Shown here piece after piece: positions 8,953 to 17,204 of a DNA stretch of 64,000 nucleotides (positions within the stretch are counted from its first letter, which is position 1; each line of letters starts with the position of its first letter). Source of the stretch: CAZKNF01 sp964554105. Its GTDB lineage: Bacteria; Bacteroidota; Rhodothermia; Rhodothermales; VXPQ01. Location: the NCBI GenBank assembly GCA_964554105.1, contig CAZKNF010000002.1, positions 1-64,000 on the forward strand, read 5' to 3'. Both the position numbers and the translations under genes were made by a program. Below the pieces are notes generated by a model. The model had not been told where the DNA came from and did not search any database. It worked only from the letters and a program-made list of their open reading frames with translations.

Positions 8953-11073
8953 GTGAGCAAACCAATCGGAAGAAAGCGCATCAAGCGTGACGTTTTAAAC
9001 CTTCTCAAGAAGAACGGCAAAAAAGCATACCGTCCAAAGGAGCTTGCCCAACAACTCGGCTACAAGGACAACCGTGTCTTTGGCCAATTTCAGGACGTGC
9101 TCTCCGAATTGGACGAGCAAAATCTCGTCGAGAAGGCGAAAGGAGGGCGCTATGCCTACAAGCCTCGCCCGACCATCATCGAGGGCGTTCTTCGGGTGAA
9201 TCCGCAGGGTTTCGGCTTTGTCGAAGTCGAGAATCGCGAGGATGATCTTTTCGTTCGCGAATCCAAGATGAAGACGGCGCTTGACGGTGATCGCGTTCTC
9301 GTCGGACTGGCGGCCCCGAGCCGGGGTGATCGCCGGGTGGAAGCCGAAGTACTGAAGGTACTGGAGCGCAAGCGCACGAAAGTCGTCGGGTCGTTCCAGA
9401 CGATGGGTCACTTCGCCTTCGTCGTGCCGGACGACAACAGGGTCACACAAGACGTCTACGTGCCGGAATCGGAGTTCAACGGTGCATCCGATGGCGACAA
9501 AGTCGTCGCATCCATCGAACGATTCGATGACCGGCGAGCCTCGCCGGAGGGTCGCATCCTGATGGTTCTGGGTACCAGCAAGGACCCCGGTGTGCGCGTT
9601 CTTTCGCTGGCAATGAGCTTCGACGTCCGGTCGGGTTTCCCGGATGAGGCGATTGCCGAAGCGGATGCGATCCCGGAACGCATCGCGCCGGAGGAGATGG
9701 ACCGTCGTGCCGATCTACGTGACAAGGAAATCTTTACGATCGATCCCGAGGATGCGAAGGATTTCGACGACGCCGTCCACATCATAGAGCTCCCCAACGG
9801 CAATTACGAAATCGGCGTTCACATAGCCGACGTGAGCCATTACGTAACTCCCGGAACGGCGCTTGATGCCGAGGCCCTGGAGCGCGCCACGAGCGTGTAT
9901 CTCGTAGACCGCGTCGTTCCAATGCTTCCCGAAAAGCTGTCGAACAAGGTTTGTTCGCTGCGGCCGGAAGAAGACAAGCTCGCCTTCTCCATCATAATGG
10001 AGGTCTCTCGGCACGGCGCCGTAAAGGATTACGAGATAGCAGAGACGGTCATTAGATCCCACCATCGCTTCACGTACGAACAGGCTCAGCAGTTCGTCCA
10101 GGGAGGCTATCCCGAGCATCCGTTCGCTGAGCACGTGGTACGAGCCGGCAGGCTGGCGCGCACTTTGACGCAAAAGCGCATGCGCGCAGGGTCTGTCGAT
10201 TTTGATTTGCCGGAGATTCGCGTAGTCCTGGATGAAGATGGTAATCCGGTGGACATCGTTCGGAAGGAGCGGCAGGAAGCGAACCGCTTGATCGAGGAGT
10301 TCATGCTGCTCGCGAACCGCACGGTTGCGGAGCATATCGGCAAACGAAGTAACGCCAATCCTTTCGTGTATCGGATCCACGACAAGCCGGATGCGGAGAA
10401 AATCGCAAAACTCGCCGAATACGTCAGGGCTTTCGGGTATCGTCTCGAGCAAACGAAAAGCGGGACCGTCGAGTCGAGGCACCTGAATGCACTGCTGGAG
10501 CACGTAAAGGGTACGCCCGAAGAACCGGTGATCGAGGAGGCGGCCCTGAGGGCTATGTCGAAAGCCGTGTACTCAACGGTGAACATCGGGCATTACGGGC
10601 TAGGCTTCGGTCACTACAGTCACTTCACGAGTCCTATCCGGAGGTATCCCGATCTCATTGTTCACCGGCTTCTGAAGCTGTATGCCCTGGGCAGATTCGA
10701 CCCGGATGCCGACGGCCTTCAGCAAAAATGCGAGCACTGCTCGGAGCGCGAGAAGACGGCCACGCAGGCCGAAAGGGAATCCGTCAAACTCAAGCAGGTG
10801 GAATACATCCGGCAGCACCTCGGTGAGCAGTTTCCCGGCGTCGTCAGCGGAGTCACGAAGTTCGGTGTTTTTGTGGAGCTCTCCGATCTATTGGTCGAGG
10901 GAATGGTTCACGTTCGTGAGCTCGACGACGATTATTACGAGTATGACGAGCGCACCTACAGCCTCGTCGGCCGCGATACCGGAAGAACGTACCGGCTTGG
11001 AGACCGCGTCGAGGTCGTAGTGGCCGGGGCGAATCCCGAGAGCCGTGAGATCGACTTTACTTTTGCGGATTGA
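8953..11073 (+). CDS. rnr: ribonuclease R
   Basis: The 706-residue product is a 3'-5' exoribonuclease of the RNase II/R family that degrades structured RNA. Visible features are an N-terminal winged-helix-like region (RPKELAQQLGYKD), cold-shock domains (GFGFVEVENREDDLFV), the RNB catalytic core with acidic residues in IDPEDAKDFDDAVHI, the segment HYGLGFGHYSHFTSPIRRYPDL, and a C-terminal S1 domain (GVVSGVTKFGVFVEL). The start is GTG at 8953, reading MSKPIGRKRIKR, with basic residues typical of the family. It sits 61 bases after the TamB-like gene. Confidence 0.96.
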   Translation: MSKPIGRKRIKRDVLNLLKKNGKKAYRPKELAQQLGYKDNRVFGQFQDVLSELDEQNLVEKAKGGRYAYKPRPTIIEGVLRVNPQGFGFVEVENREDDLFVRESKMKTALDGDRVLVGLAAPSRGDRRVEAEVLKVLERKRTKVVGSFQTMGHFAFVVPDDNRVTQDVYVPESEFNGASDGDKVVASIERFDDRRASPEGRILMVLGTSKDPGVRVLSLAMSFDVRSGFPDEAIAEADAIPERIAPEEMDRRADLRDKEIFTIDPEDAKDFDDAVHIIELPNGNYEIGVHIADVSHYVTPGTALDAEALERATSVYLVDRVVPMLPEKLSNKVCSLRPEEDKLAFSIIMEVSRHGAVKDYEIAETVIRSHHRFTYEQAQQFVQGGYPEHPFAEHVVRAGRLARTLTQKRMRAGSVDFDLPEIRVVLDEDGNPVDIVRKERQEANRLIEEFMLLANRTVAEHIGKRSNANPFVYRIHDKPDAEKIAKLAEYVRAFGYRLEQTKSGTVESRHLNALLEHVKGTPEEPVIEEAALRAMSKAVYSTVNIGHYGLGFGHYSHFTSPIRRYPDLIVHRLLKLYALGRFDPDADGLQQKCEHCSEREKTATQAERESVKLKQVEYIRQHLGEQFPGVVSGVTKFGVFVELSDLLVEGMVHVRELDDDYYEYDERTYSLVGRDTGRTYRLGDRVEVVVAGANPESREIDFTFAD

Positions 11074-11075
11074 TT

Positions 11076-11093
11076 TCTCGGATGAATCCGAGA
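11076..11093 (+). terminator. hairpin just after rnr
   Basis: A perfect 7-bp stem (TCTCGGA / TCCGAGA) closes a TGAA tetraloop and starts three bases after the rnr stop codon. There is no T-run after it, so it may be a processing or weak termination signal rather than a standard intrinsic terminator. Confidence 0.45.
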
Positions 11094-11132
11094 CTCGCGA
11101 CATATTAGAATAGACTTGCAAAGCACTCCGCT

Positions 11133-11645
11133 ATGGAACGCCAGAACCTGCGTGACCTGCAAGCCCCAATTAAGGCGAAATACCGCGACGACCCCGACGC
11201 TGCCGTGGTGACGCTTTGCGCGCGTGGACGCATCGGCGAGGGCGTAACCTGCAAGATTGAAACCGGAAGGGCAGTCGCCGAAGCCGGCCTCCACCCTGCC
11301 ACCGGCGGCGACGGAATGGCAGCATGTTCAGGTGACATGCTTCTGGAGGCGCTTGCAGCCTGTGCTGGTGTCACAATGAATGCCGTCGCAACGTCGCTCG
11401 GCATTTCCCTGCGCGACGGCGTCGTAACGGCAGAGGGCGACCTGGATTTTCGTGGCACGCTGGCCGTCTCGAAGGAGGCGCCCGTCGGGTTTCGTGCCAT
11501 CCGCCTCCACTTCGATCTCGACACGGATGCATCCCCTGAAGAGCTGGCAACGCTCCGTAAACTGACGGAACGATACTGCGTCGTCTACCAAACGCTGCGC
11601 TCCCAACCACCTATCGACGTCACACACTCGACGGGTCCCGTGTAA
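11133..11645 (+). CDS. OsmC/Ohr family protein
   Basis: The 170-residue product fits the OsmC-like fold, usually thiol peroxidases acting on organic hydroperoxides. The two family cysteines are present: one in EALAACAGVTMNAVA (about residue 74) and the other in TERYCVVYQTL (about residue 149). The positions match the OsmC arrangement, one in the long central helix and one in the late helix. The stop codon overlaps by one base the start of the NfeD-like gene (taATG), which indicates translational coupling with the envelope stress genes that follow. Confidence 0.9.
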   Translation: MERQNLRDLQAPIKAKYRDDPDAAVVTLCARGRIGEGVTCKIETGRAVAEAGLHPATGGDGMAACSGDMLLEALAACAGVTMNAVATSLGISLRDGVVTAEGDLDFRGTLAVSKEAPVGFRAIRLHFDLDTDASPEELATLRKLTERYCVVYQTLRSQPPIDVTHSTGPV

Positions 11646-12250
11646 TGGAGGCCATCTACCTGATCTGCCTGCTCGTCGGAGGGTTCTTCGTCCTCCTTTC
11701 CATGCTTGGAGGAGGGGACACAGATGCGGACGTTGATTTCGATGGGGAGATCGACGTGGAGTTCGAGACGGAAATCGAGGGGGATTTCGACACGCAGGCC
11801 GATACGATTAGTGGAGCGGATATGGCGGACGCCGGTCCAGGGCTCGTCGACCTGTTGTCCGTTCGGGCGCTCTTTCTCTTTGCCGCCTTCTTTGGTCTCA
11901 CCGGCACGGCACTCTCACTGCTTGGCAGCAGCGAACCTATGACAGCCGTACTCGCCACCGTCGTCGGGCTCGTCACCGGCCTCGGCGGCAACTACATCAT
12001 CAAGCGCGTGGGCTATGCGCATATCTCCAGCGACGTTGAAAGCCGCGAGCTAAAAGGAATGACTGGAAAGGTTGTCGTTCCGTTCGACGGGCAGGAAAAA
12101 GGGAAGATCAGCCTTGTCGCACGGGGACATCGACTTCAGATCATGGCCCGTGCCTTCGAAAATCAGACGATCGATACCTTCCGTCCGGGAGACGACGTCG
12201 TCGTCGTCCGGTTCGACGGTGCCGTCGCAGAGGTCGTCAAGCCGGAATAG
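11645..12250 (+). CDS. NfeD-like membrane protein
   Basis: The 201-residue protein has an N-terminal transmembrane segment (IYLICLLVGGFFVLLSML), an acidic linker rich in Asp and Glu at about residues 26-60, two more hydrophobic segments (ALFLFAAFFGLTGTALSLL and MTAVLATVVGLVTGLGGNYI), and a C-terminal OB-like domain (GMTGKVVVPFDGQEKGKISL ... GDDVVVVRFDGAVAEVV). That layout is the NfeD/YuaF type, whose members are partners of flotillins. The flotillin gene follows immediately, which supports the assignment. It overlaps the OsmC stop by one base. Confidence 0.82.
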   Translation: MEAIYLICLLVGGFFVLLSMLGGGDTDADVDFDGEIDVEFETEIEGDFDTQADTISGADMADAGPGLVDLLSVRALFLFAAFFGLTGTALSLLGSSEPMTAVLATVVGLVTGLGGNYIIKRVGYAHISSDVESRELKGMTGKVVVPFDGQEKGKISLVARGHRLQIMARAFENQTIDTFRPGDDVVVVRFDGAVAEVVKPE

Positions 12251-12306
12251 GGACGTCGCGCACTTTCGTTCGTATATTGAGATCGGATCGGACGAGAGTC
12301 TCTCCT

Positions 12307-12318
12307 GTTCACGTGAAC
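12307..12318. repeat. 12-bp perfect palindrome upstream of the flotillin gene
   Basis: GTTCACGTGAAC reads the same on both strands. It lies 28 bases before the flotillin ATG, in the 96-base gap between the NfeD-like and flotillin genes. It could be an operator or a chance palindrome; no other copy was noticed. Confidence 0.3.
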
Positions 12319-12346
12319 GCTCGCCTCAACCAGACCGGATCCTGAT

Positions 12347-13636
12347 ATGACCGCACTCGTCATCTCCGCCATACTCGTTGCCGCCTTCCTGACGATACTC
12401 GGCATCGTCCGCGCCAATCTCAAGATCTGTCAGCCCAATGAGGTTCTCATCTTCAGCGGCAGGAGGCGCGCGCTTACGGACGGCTCATCGCTTGGTTACC
12501 GCGTCATCCGAGGTGGGCGAGGTTTTCGGATTCCGATCCTTGAGCGCGTCGACCGCCTCGGGCTCAATACGATACCCATCGACCTGACGGTTACCAATGC
12601 GTACTCTAAAGGCGGCATTCCTCTAGCCGTGCGGGCCATCGCAAATGTGAAGGTCGCCTCGACGGAGCCGGAGCTCAATAACGCGGTCGAACGGCTGCTC
12701 GGCAAACCGCTCAATGACATCCAGCTCATTGCCAAGGAGACGCTCGAAGGCAACCTGCGAGGAGTCGTCGCCCTCCTGTCGCCGGAAGAGGTGAACGAGG
12801 ACCGTCTGAAGTTTGCGAGGGAGCTCGTCCAGGAAGCCGATACCGATCTATCGGCCCTCGGCCTGCAGCTCGATACGTTCAAAATTCAGAGCGTCGAGGA
12901 CGACCGGGGATATCTGAATGCCATCGGCCGTCAGCAGACCGCTCACATCATTGCTGCGGCTGAGATTGCCGAAGCCGACCGGCACGAGGCCGCACGCCTG
13001 GCCGAAGCGAGGGTGGACAAGTCGGTTGCGGAAGCAGAGAATGAGGTGAGGATCATCAAAGCCCAGCTCGCCGCCAAGTCGGAAGCCGAGGAAGCGAAAA
13101 TCGACGTCGCCGCCGACCTGGCCAGAGCCACTGCCGAGCAGGAGCTGGCCGTCCAGGAGATCGAGCTTGCCGAGAAACGACAGCGCGCCCAGATCGTCGT
13201 CAAGGCCGAGGCTGAGCGACGCGCCAAAGAAGAAGCCGCGAAAGGCAATGCGGCGCGCATCTTCGAAGACGGTCAGGCTGAAGTCGAGGTCTTGCGCCGC
13301 AAGCTTTCGCTCTGGCAGCAGGCCGGACCCGATGCTGAGCGTCTCTTCCTCATTCAGATGCTCCCTGATATCCTGAAGGAGGTCATCAAAACGGTCGACA
13401 ATCTAAAAATCGACAAACTCACTGTGGTCGACGGCGGACGTGCCGGCGAGGGCGTCCCGGCCGTATTCAGTCAGATCGCCGGCTCCACACCAGCACTCCT
13501 AGAAAGCCTGAAGGCGTCGACCGGCGTCGACATAGCCGCTCTCCTCAACCGTGCTCATTCTGAGTCCAACGTTTCCAATTTGTCGGGAAGCGACGGTGAC
13601 AGTCTGAGTGTTGACGCTCCGAACTCAGAGATCTGA
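12347..13636 (+). CDS. flotillin-like SPFH-domain protein
   Basis: The 429-residue protein has an N-terminal membrane segment (ALVISAILVAAFLTILGIV), an SPFH/band-7 domain (about residues 30-200, with RGGRGFRIPILERVDRLGL), and a long Ala/Glu-rich coiled-coil flotillin region (about 200-330), ending with ADAERLFLIQMLPDILKEVI. These features match YuaG/FloT-type flotillins, which organise membrane microdomains. The preceding NfeD-like gene is the usual partner. It is followed by a strong hairpin at 13641-13675 and by the convergent nagB-lmbE gene. Confidence 0.93.
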   Translation: MTALVISAILVAAFLTILGIVRANLKICQPNEVLIFSGRRRALTDGSSLGYRVIRGGRGFRIPILERVDRLGLNTIPIDLTVTNAYSKGGIPLAVRAIANVKVASTEPELNNAVERLLGKPLNDIQLIAKETLEGNLRGVVALLSPEEVNEDRLKFARELVQEADTDLSALGLQLDTFKIQSVEDDRGYLNAIGRQQTAHIIAAAEIAEADRHEAARLAEARVDKSVAEAENEVRIIKAQLAAKSEAEEAKIDVAADLARATAEQELAVQEIELAEKRQRAQIVVKAEAERRAKEEAAKGNAARIFEDGQAEVEVLRRKLSLWQQAGPDAERLFLIQMLPDILKEVIKTVDNLKIDKLTVVDGGRAGEGVPAVFSQIAGSTPALLESLKASTGVDIAALLNRAHSESNVSNLSGSDGDSLSVDAPNSEI

Positions 13637-13640
13637 ACAC

Positions 13641-13675
13641 CGAGCCTGGAATGCCGCATTTCGATTCCAGGCTCG
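13641..13675. terminator. bidirectional hairpin between flotillin and nagB-lmbE
   Basis: A perfect 12-bp stem (CGAGCCTGGAAT / ATTCCAGGCTCG) closes an 11-base loop. It sits between the convergent flotillin and NagB-LmbE genes, where a two-way terminator is expected. There is no T-run on the plus side, so termination strength is uncertain. Confidence 0.65.
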
Positions 13676-13686
13676 TGCGTCCGGAC

Positions 13687-15714
13687 TCATAACTCGTACT
13701 GTGTAACGTACGCCTCTGCGGCATAGAACTCGGGAAGTCCCAGCTTATTCATCGCTTTCGCCGTATTGAGATTTCGGTCGCTCGCGCGCTGCCAGAATTC
13801 CCGTTCATCATAAGCGCCGGGAAACATCGCTCGGTCTTTCTGACTCTCGTGCTTGTAAATGGCCTGCACCTTGCGATCCAGATCTGCCTTCGACATCGGC
13901 ATAAAGATATCGGCCCGGTAAATCTCCCACTCCTGCCATGCCCCTCGATACAGCCACACGAGAGGCCGCCGGAACGCGCCGTCGCCAGATGACGACGCAC
14001 CGTTGCCCGTCAACTCCGATTTGGACTCCGCCTCGAACTCGACCGGCTTGTCGATGGTAGCCTGTTTTACGCGGTGCTGATTATAGCGCTCGAGAGCTTG
14101 ACCGATCGCCTGATAGCACATCCGGTGCGTCCCGTGAGGATCGGACAAATCTCCCGCCACAAAGATATGATCCGGACTCAGCTCCTCGAGCAGGTCCAGG
14201 ACCACTTTGACGTCCGCCTCGCCTATCGGATCTTTGCGAACCCGGCCCGTCTTGTAGAACGGCATGTCAAGGAAACGGGCATTGTCGCCGCTCAGACCCA
14301 TGACTTCCAGCCCTTCGATGGCTTCAGCATATCGGATGTATGCTTTGATGGCCTGCACGTCTTCGATGTCGACCTGTCCGGGCGCCTTCTGCTCGAGAAA
14401 CTTTAGGATCTTTTTACGACGCGCATCTACATCTCTTCGGCTCTTTTCGTCGAAGCCCATCAGGTCGATGCTCATCTCGATGAAACGCAGGTAACGACGT
14501 ACGTCGGCATCGAAGACGGCGACCGATCCATTGGTCATGTAGGCCACGGTCAACTCGTTTCCGTTCGAGACGAGCTTGTCCAGCATGCCTCCCATCGAGA
14601 TCACGTCGTCGTCCGGATGCGGACTGAAGACGATCACCTTCTGATCCTTTATCAGCCCGTCCCTGTAGGTCACGCGCCGCCGAAGGTCTTCGAAAACCGT
14701 GCGACATAGATTGTCGATGCTGTCGTACGCGTAAACGAGCTCGTGGAGGTGATTGCGATAAAAGTCCGCCTCCTCTAGTGTGAGAATCGCTTTTTCGAGC
14801 TTCTCCGAAAGCCAGATCACGGCGCGTTTGGCCATGACCGGGTCCCACTCTACCGGTTTCACGATCCACGGCGTCTTCTCACGCGTGAGATCGCCGGCCG
14901 CAGCCCGATCGACGTAAAACGTGCCGTTGCGATGCAACTGGAGGTAGGTCGCCGTCACCCGGCGATTCGGCTCCTCTTCTACCGCCCGGCGCACGATGGG
15001 CGCCTTGTGTTCGCCGGTTGCCAGGAGAATCACCTCACGCGCATCGAGAATCGTGCCGACGCCCATCGTAACCGCCTGGCGAGGCACATTCTCCTCGCCG
15101 AAGAAATCGCTCGCGGCATCTTTCCGCGTGATTTCATCGAGTACGATCAGGCGCGTCCGCGTGTCGGGGCCGGAGCCCGGCTCGTTAAAACCGATGTGGC
15201 CGCTTCGTCCGATGCCAAGGAGAACGAGATCCAGGCCACCCGCCTTCTCGATCTCGTGTTCGTACATATGGCAGTACGACTCGATTTCATCCGCCGAAAC
15301 ATCGCCCCTCGGAATATGAATGTTGTTCTCGGGGATGTTGATGTGATCGAAGAAGTTCTCCCGCATAAACCGATGGTAGCTCTGAAGGCTGTCCGGTTCG
15401 ATCGGATAATATTCGTCGATGTTGAACGTGACGAGTTTCGAGAAATCGAGACCGTCCTCTTTGTGCATCCGAATCAGATTCTGGTACACGCCGATCGGCG
15501 TCGATCCGGTAGGCAGCCCGAGCACGACGTTCTTGCCGACCGTTTTCCCTTCCTCGATCAATCCCGCGATGCGTTTTGCGACCTGGCGCGCCATAGCGCC
15601 CGGATCATCAAAAATGAGCACCGGGACACGTTCGAGTTGAGCACCGGGTATGGAGGTTCGACCCGGCGATGGGCCAACATCTCGCGTTACCGCTCGCTCA
15701 GAGTAGTTCTTCAT
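13687..15714 (-). CDS. nagB: glucosamine-6-phosphate deaminase fused to a LmbE/PIG-L deacetylase domain
   Basis: The 675-residue product has two enzyme modules. Residues about 30-300 are a NagB isomerase/deaminase, seen in GLPTGSTPIGVYQ (66-78), FNIDEYYPIEPDS (97-109) and LGIGRSGHIGFNEPG (166-180). Residues about 358-560 are a LmbE/PIG-L-type N-acetylglucosamine deacetylase, seen in SPHPDDD at 364-370 and the later zinc-site segment DLSDPHGTHR. NagB converts GlcN6P to Fru6P and ammonia; LmbE-like domains remove acetyl groups from GlcNAc compounds. The fusion is known in Bacteroidota NagB proteins and suggests substrate channelling, though the second domain's substrate there is not proven. Confidence 0.93.
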   Translation of the reverse strand: MKNYSERAVTRDVGPSPGRTSIPGAQLERVPVLIFDDPGAMARQVAKRIAGLIEEGKTVGKNVVLGLPTGSTPIGVYQNLIRMHKEDGLDFSKLVTFNIDEYYPIEPDSLQSYHRFMRENFFDHINIPENNIHIPRGDVSADEIESYCHMYEHEIEKAGGLDLVLLGIGRSGHIGFNEPGSGPDTRTRLIVLDEITRKDAASDFFGEENVPRQAVTMGVGTILDAREVILLATGEHKAPIVRRAVEEEPNRRVTATYLQLHRNGTFYVDRAAAGDLTREKTPWIVKPVEWDPVMAKRAVIWLSEKLEKAILTLEEADFYRNHLHELVYAYDSIDNLCRTVFEDLRRRVTYRDGLIKDQKVIVFSPHPDDDVISMGGMLDKLVSNGNELTVAYMTNGSVAVFDADVRRYLRFIEMSIDLMGFDEKSRRDVDARRKKILKFLEQKAPGQVDIEDVQAIKAYIRYAEAIEGLEVMGLSGDNARFLDMPFYKTGRVRKDPIGEADVKVVLDLLEELSPDHIFVAGDLSDPHGTHRMCYQAIGQALERYNQHRVKQATIDKPVEFEAESKSELTGNGASSSGDGAFRRPLVWLYRGAWQEWEIYRADIFMPMSKADLDRKVQAIYKHESQKDRAMFPGAYDEREFWQRASDRNLNTAKAMNKLGLPEFYAAEAYVTQYEL

Positions 15715-15799
15715 GACGTAGATGGCTCCGCTTGCGCTGTGAGTTTGTTACGAATGCTTGCAGCGTTCCTGATATTTGTTCGATACGAACCGAAATCGA

Positions 15800-17110
15800 T
15801 CATCCGGATCTTGTAGTGACGTCGTCGTGAATTACAGTCAATGCCTCGCGCTGCGCTGCCAGCGTCCGCTCAATCTCTTCCTCACCATGCCGGACGGAGA
15901 GGAAGAATGCCTCGAACTGAGACGGCGCAAGGTATACGCCGCGGTTCAACATTTCGTGGAAGTAGCGTCCGTACGTTTCCGTATCGCACGTGCGTGCATC
16001 ACTATAGTTCGCTACGTGCTCCGTCGTGAAGAACAGCGTTCCCATCGAACCGACGTGTGTAGAATAATAATCAAGACCGAGTTCGGACACGTTCTTTTCC
16101 GTGCCCTCGGCCAGACGGCGTCCGGAAGCCTCGAGACGGTTATACAGTCCCGCGTCATCCGCAATATGGCGCAGCACCGCCAGTCCGGCCGCCATCGCCA
16201 GCGGATTCCCCGACAGCGTACCCGCCTGATACACCGGACCGTTCGGCGACAGATGGTCCATAATTTCACGCCGTCCTCCGTAAGCTCCCACTGGAAGTCC
16301 GCCGCCTATCACTTTCCCGAGCGTCGTGAGGTCGGGCTTCACGCCGTAGCGCTGCTGCGCCCCTCCCCTCGCGACACGGAACCCGGTCATCACCTCATCA
16401 AAAATTAAAACGATCTCCTCTTCATCGCACAAGGCCCTGAGCCCCTCGAGAAACCCTGGCACAGGTGGAATGCAGCCCATATTTCCGGCTACCGGCTCGA
16501 CAATCACTGCCGCAATTTCGCCGGCATGCTCAGAGGCTAGTCGGCGCACGTCGTCGATGTCGTTGTGGCGAGCGATCAACGTGTCACGGGCCGTACCTGC
16601 TGTAACTCCGGGGGAGTTCGGCCGGCCGAAAGTCGTAGCGCCGCTGCCCGCTGCGATGAGAAAAAAATCCGCGTGACCGTGATAGTTGCCCTCGAACTTG
16701 ATGACTTTGTCCCGTCCGGTGTAACCGCGCGCCAACCGAACCGCACTCATCGTAGCTTCGGTCCCCGAATTCACCATCCGAAGCATTTCAATCGACGGCA
16801 CCAGCTCGCAGACGAGTTCGGCGATCTCGACCTCGAGACGTGTTGGTGCGCCGAAGGAGGTCGAATCGATCGCCGCCTTCCTGACCGCCTCCACGACGGC
16901 CGGTTCGGCATGGCCCAGAAGCATCGGGCCCCATGATCCAACATAGTCAATGTATCGCTTTCCATCCTCGTCTTCGACGTACGCACCTTCCGCTCGACGG
17001 ATGAAAATCGGCACTCCTCCGACTCCCTTGAAGGCTCGGACCGGCGAGTTGACCCCCCCGGGCATCACGCGGAGGGCTCGATCGAATAGTCGACTGCTCT
17101 CGTCCAGCAT
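15800..17110 (-). CDS. hemL: glutamate-1-semialdehyde 2,1-aminomutase
   Basis: From the ATG at 17110 the protein has 436 residues, the usual length. It converts glutamate-1-semialdehyde to 5-aminolevulinate in the C5 pathway of tetrapyrrole synthesis. Visible features are RALRVMPGGVNSPVRAFKGV near the start, VNSGTEATMSAVRLARGYTG, IFDEVMTGFRVARGGAQ, and the PLP-binding Lys in TTLGKVIGGGLPVGAYGG. A longer frame opens at 17221 but overlaps hemH and lacks family sequence, so I chose 17110. It lies downstream of hemH in the same direction and closes the haem cluster. Confidence 0.95.
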   Translation of the reverse strand: MLDESSRLFDRALRVMPGGVNSPVRAFKGVGGVPIFIRRAEGAYVEDEDGKRYIDYVGSWGPMLLGHAEPAVVEAVRKAAIDSTSFGAPTRLEVEIAELVCELVPSIEMLRMVNSGTEATMSAVRLARGYTGRDKVIKFEGNYHGHADFFLIAAGSGATTFGRPNSPGVTAGTARDTLIARHNDIDDVRRLASEHAGEIAAVIVEPVAGNMGCIPPVPGFLEGLRALCDEEEIVLIFDEVMTGFRVARGGAQQRYGVKPDLTTLGKVIGGGLPVGAYGGRREIMDHLSPNGPVYQAGTLSGNPLAMAAGLAVLRHIADDAGLYNRLEASGRRLAEGTEKNVSELGLDYYSTHVGSMGTLFFTTEHVANYSDARTCDTETYGRYFHEMLNRGVYLAPSQFEAFFLSVRHGEEEIERTLAAQREALTVIHDDVTTRSG

Positions 17111-17204
17111 GTTACGGTGAGCTTCTTCGGTGATGGATTTACCTCGACGCAGATCTGCTGCCCATAAGCTATGGATTGGCGCCGGAAAACTCCGCGCCTG
17201 CTTT

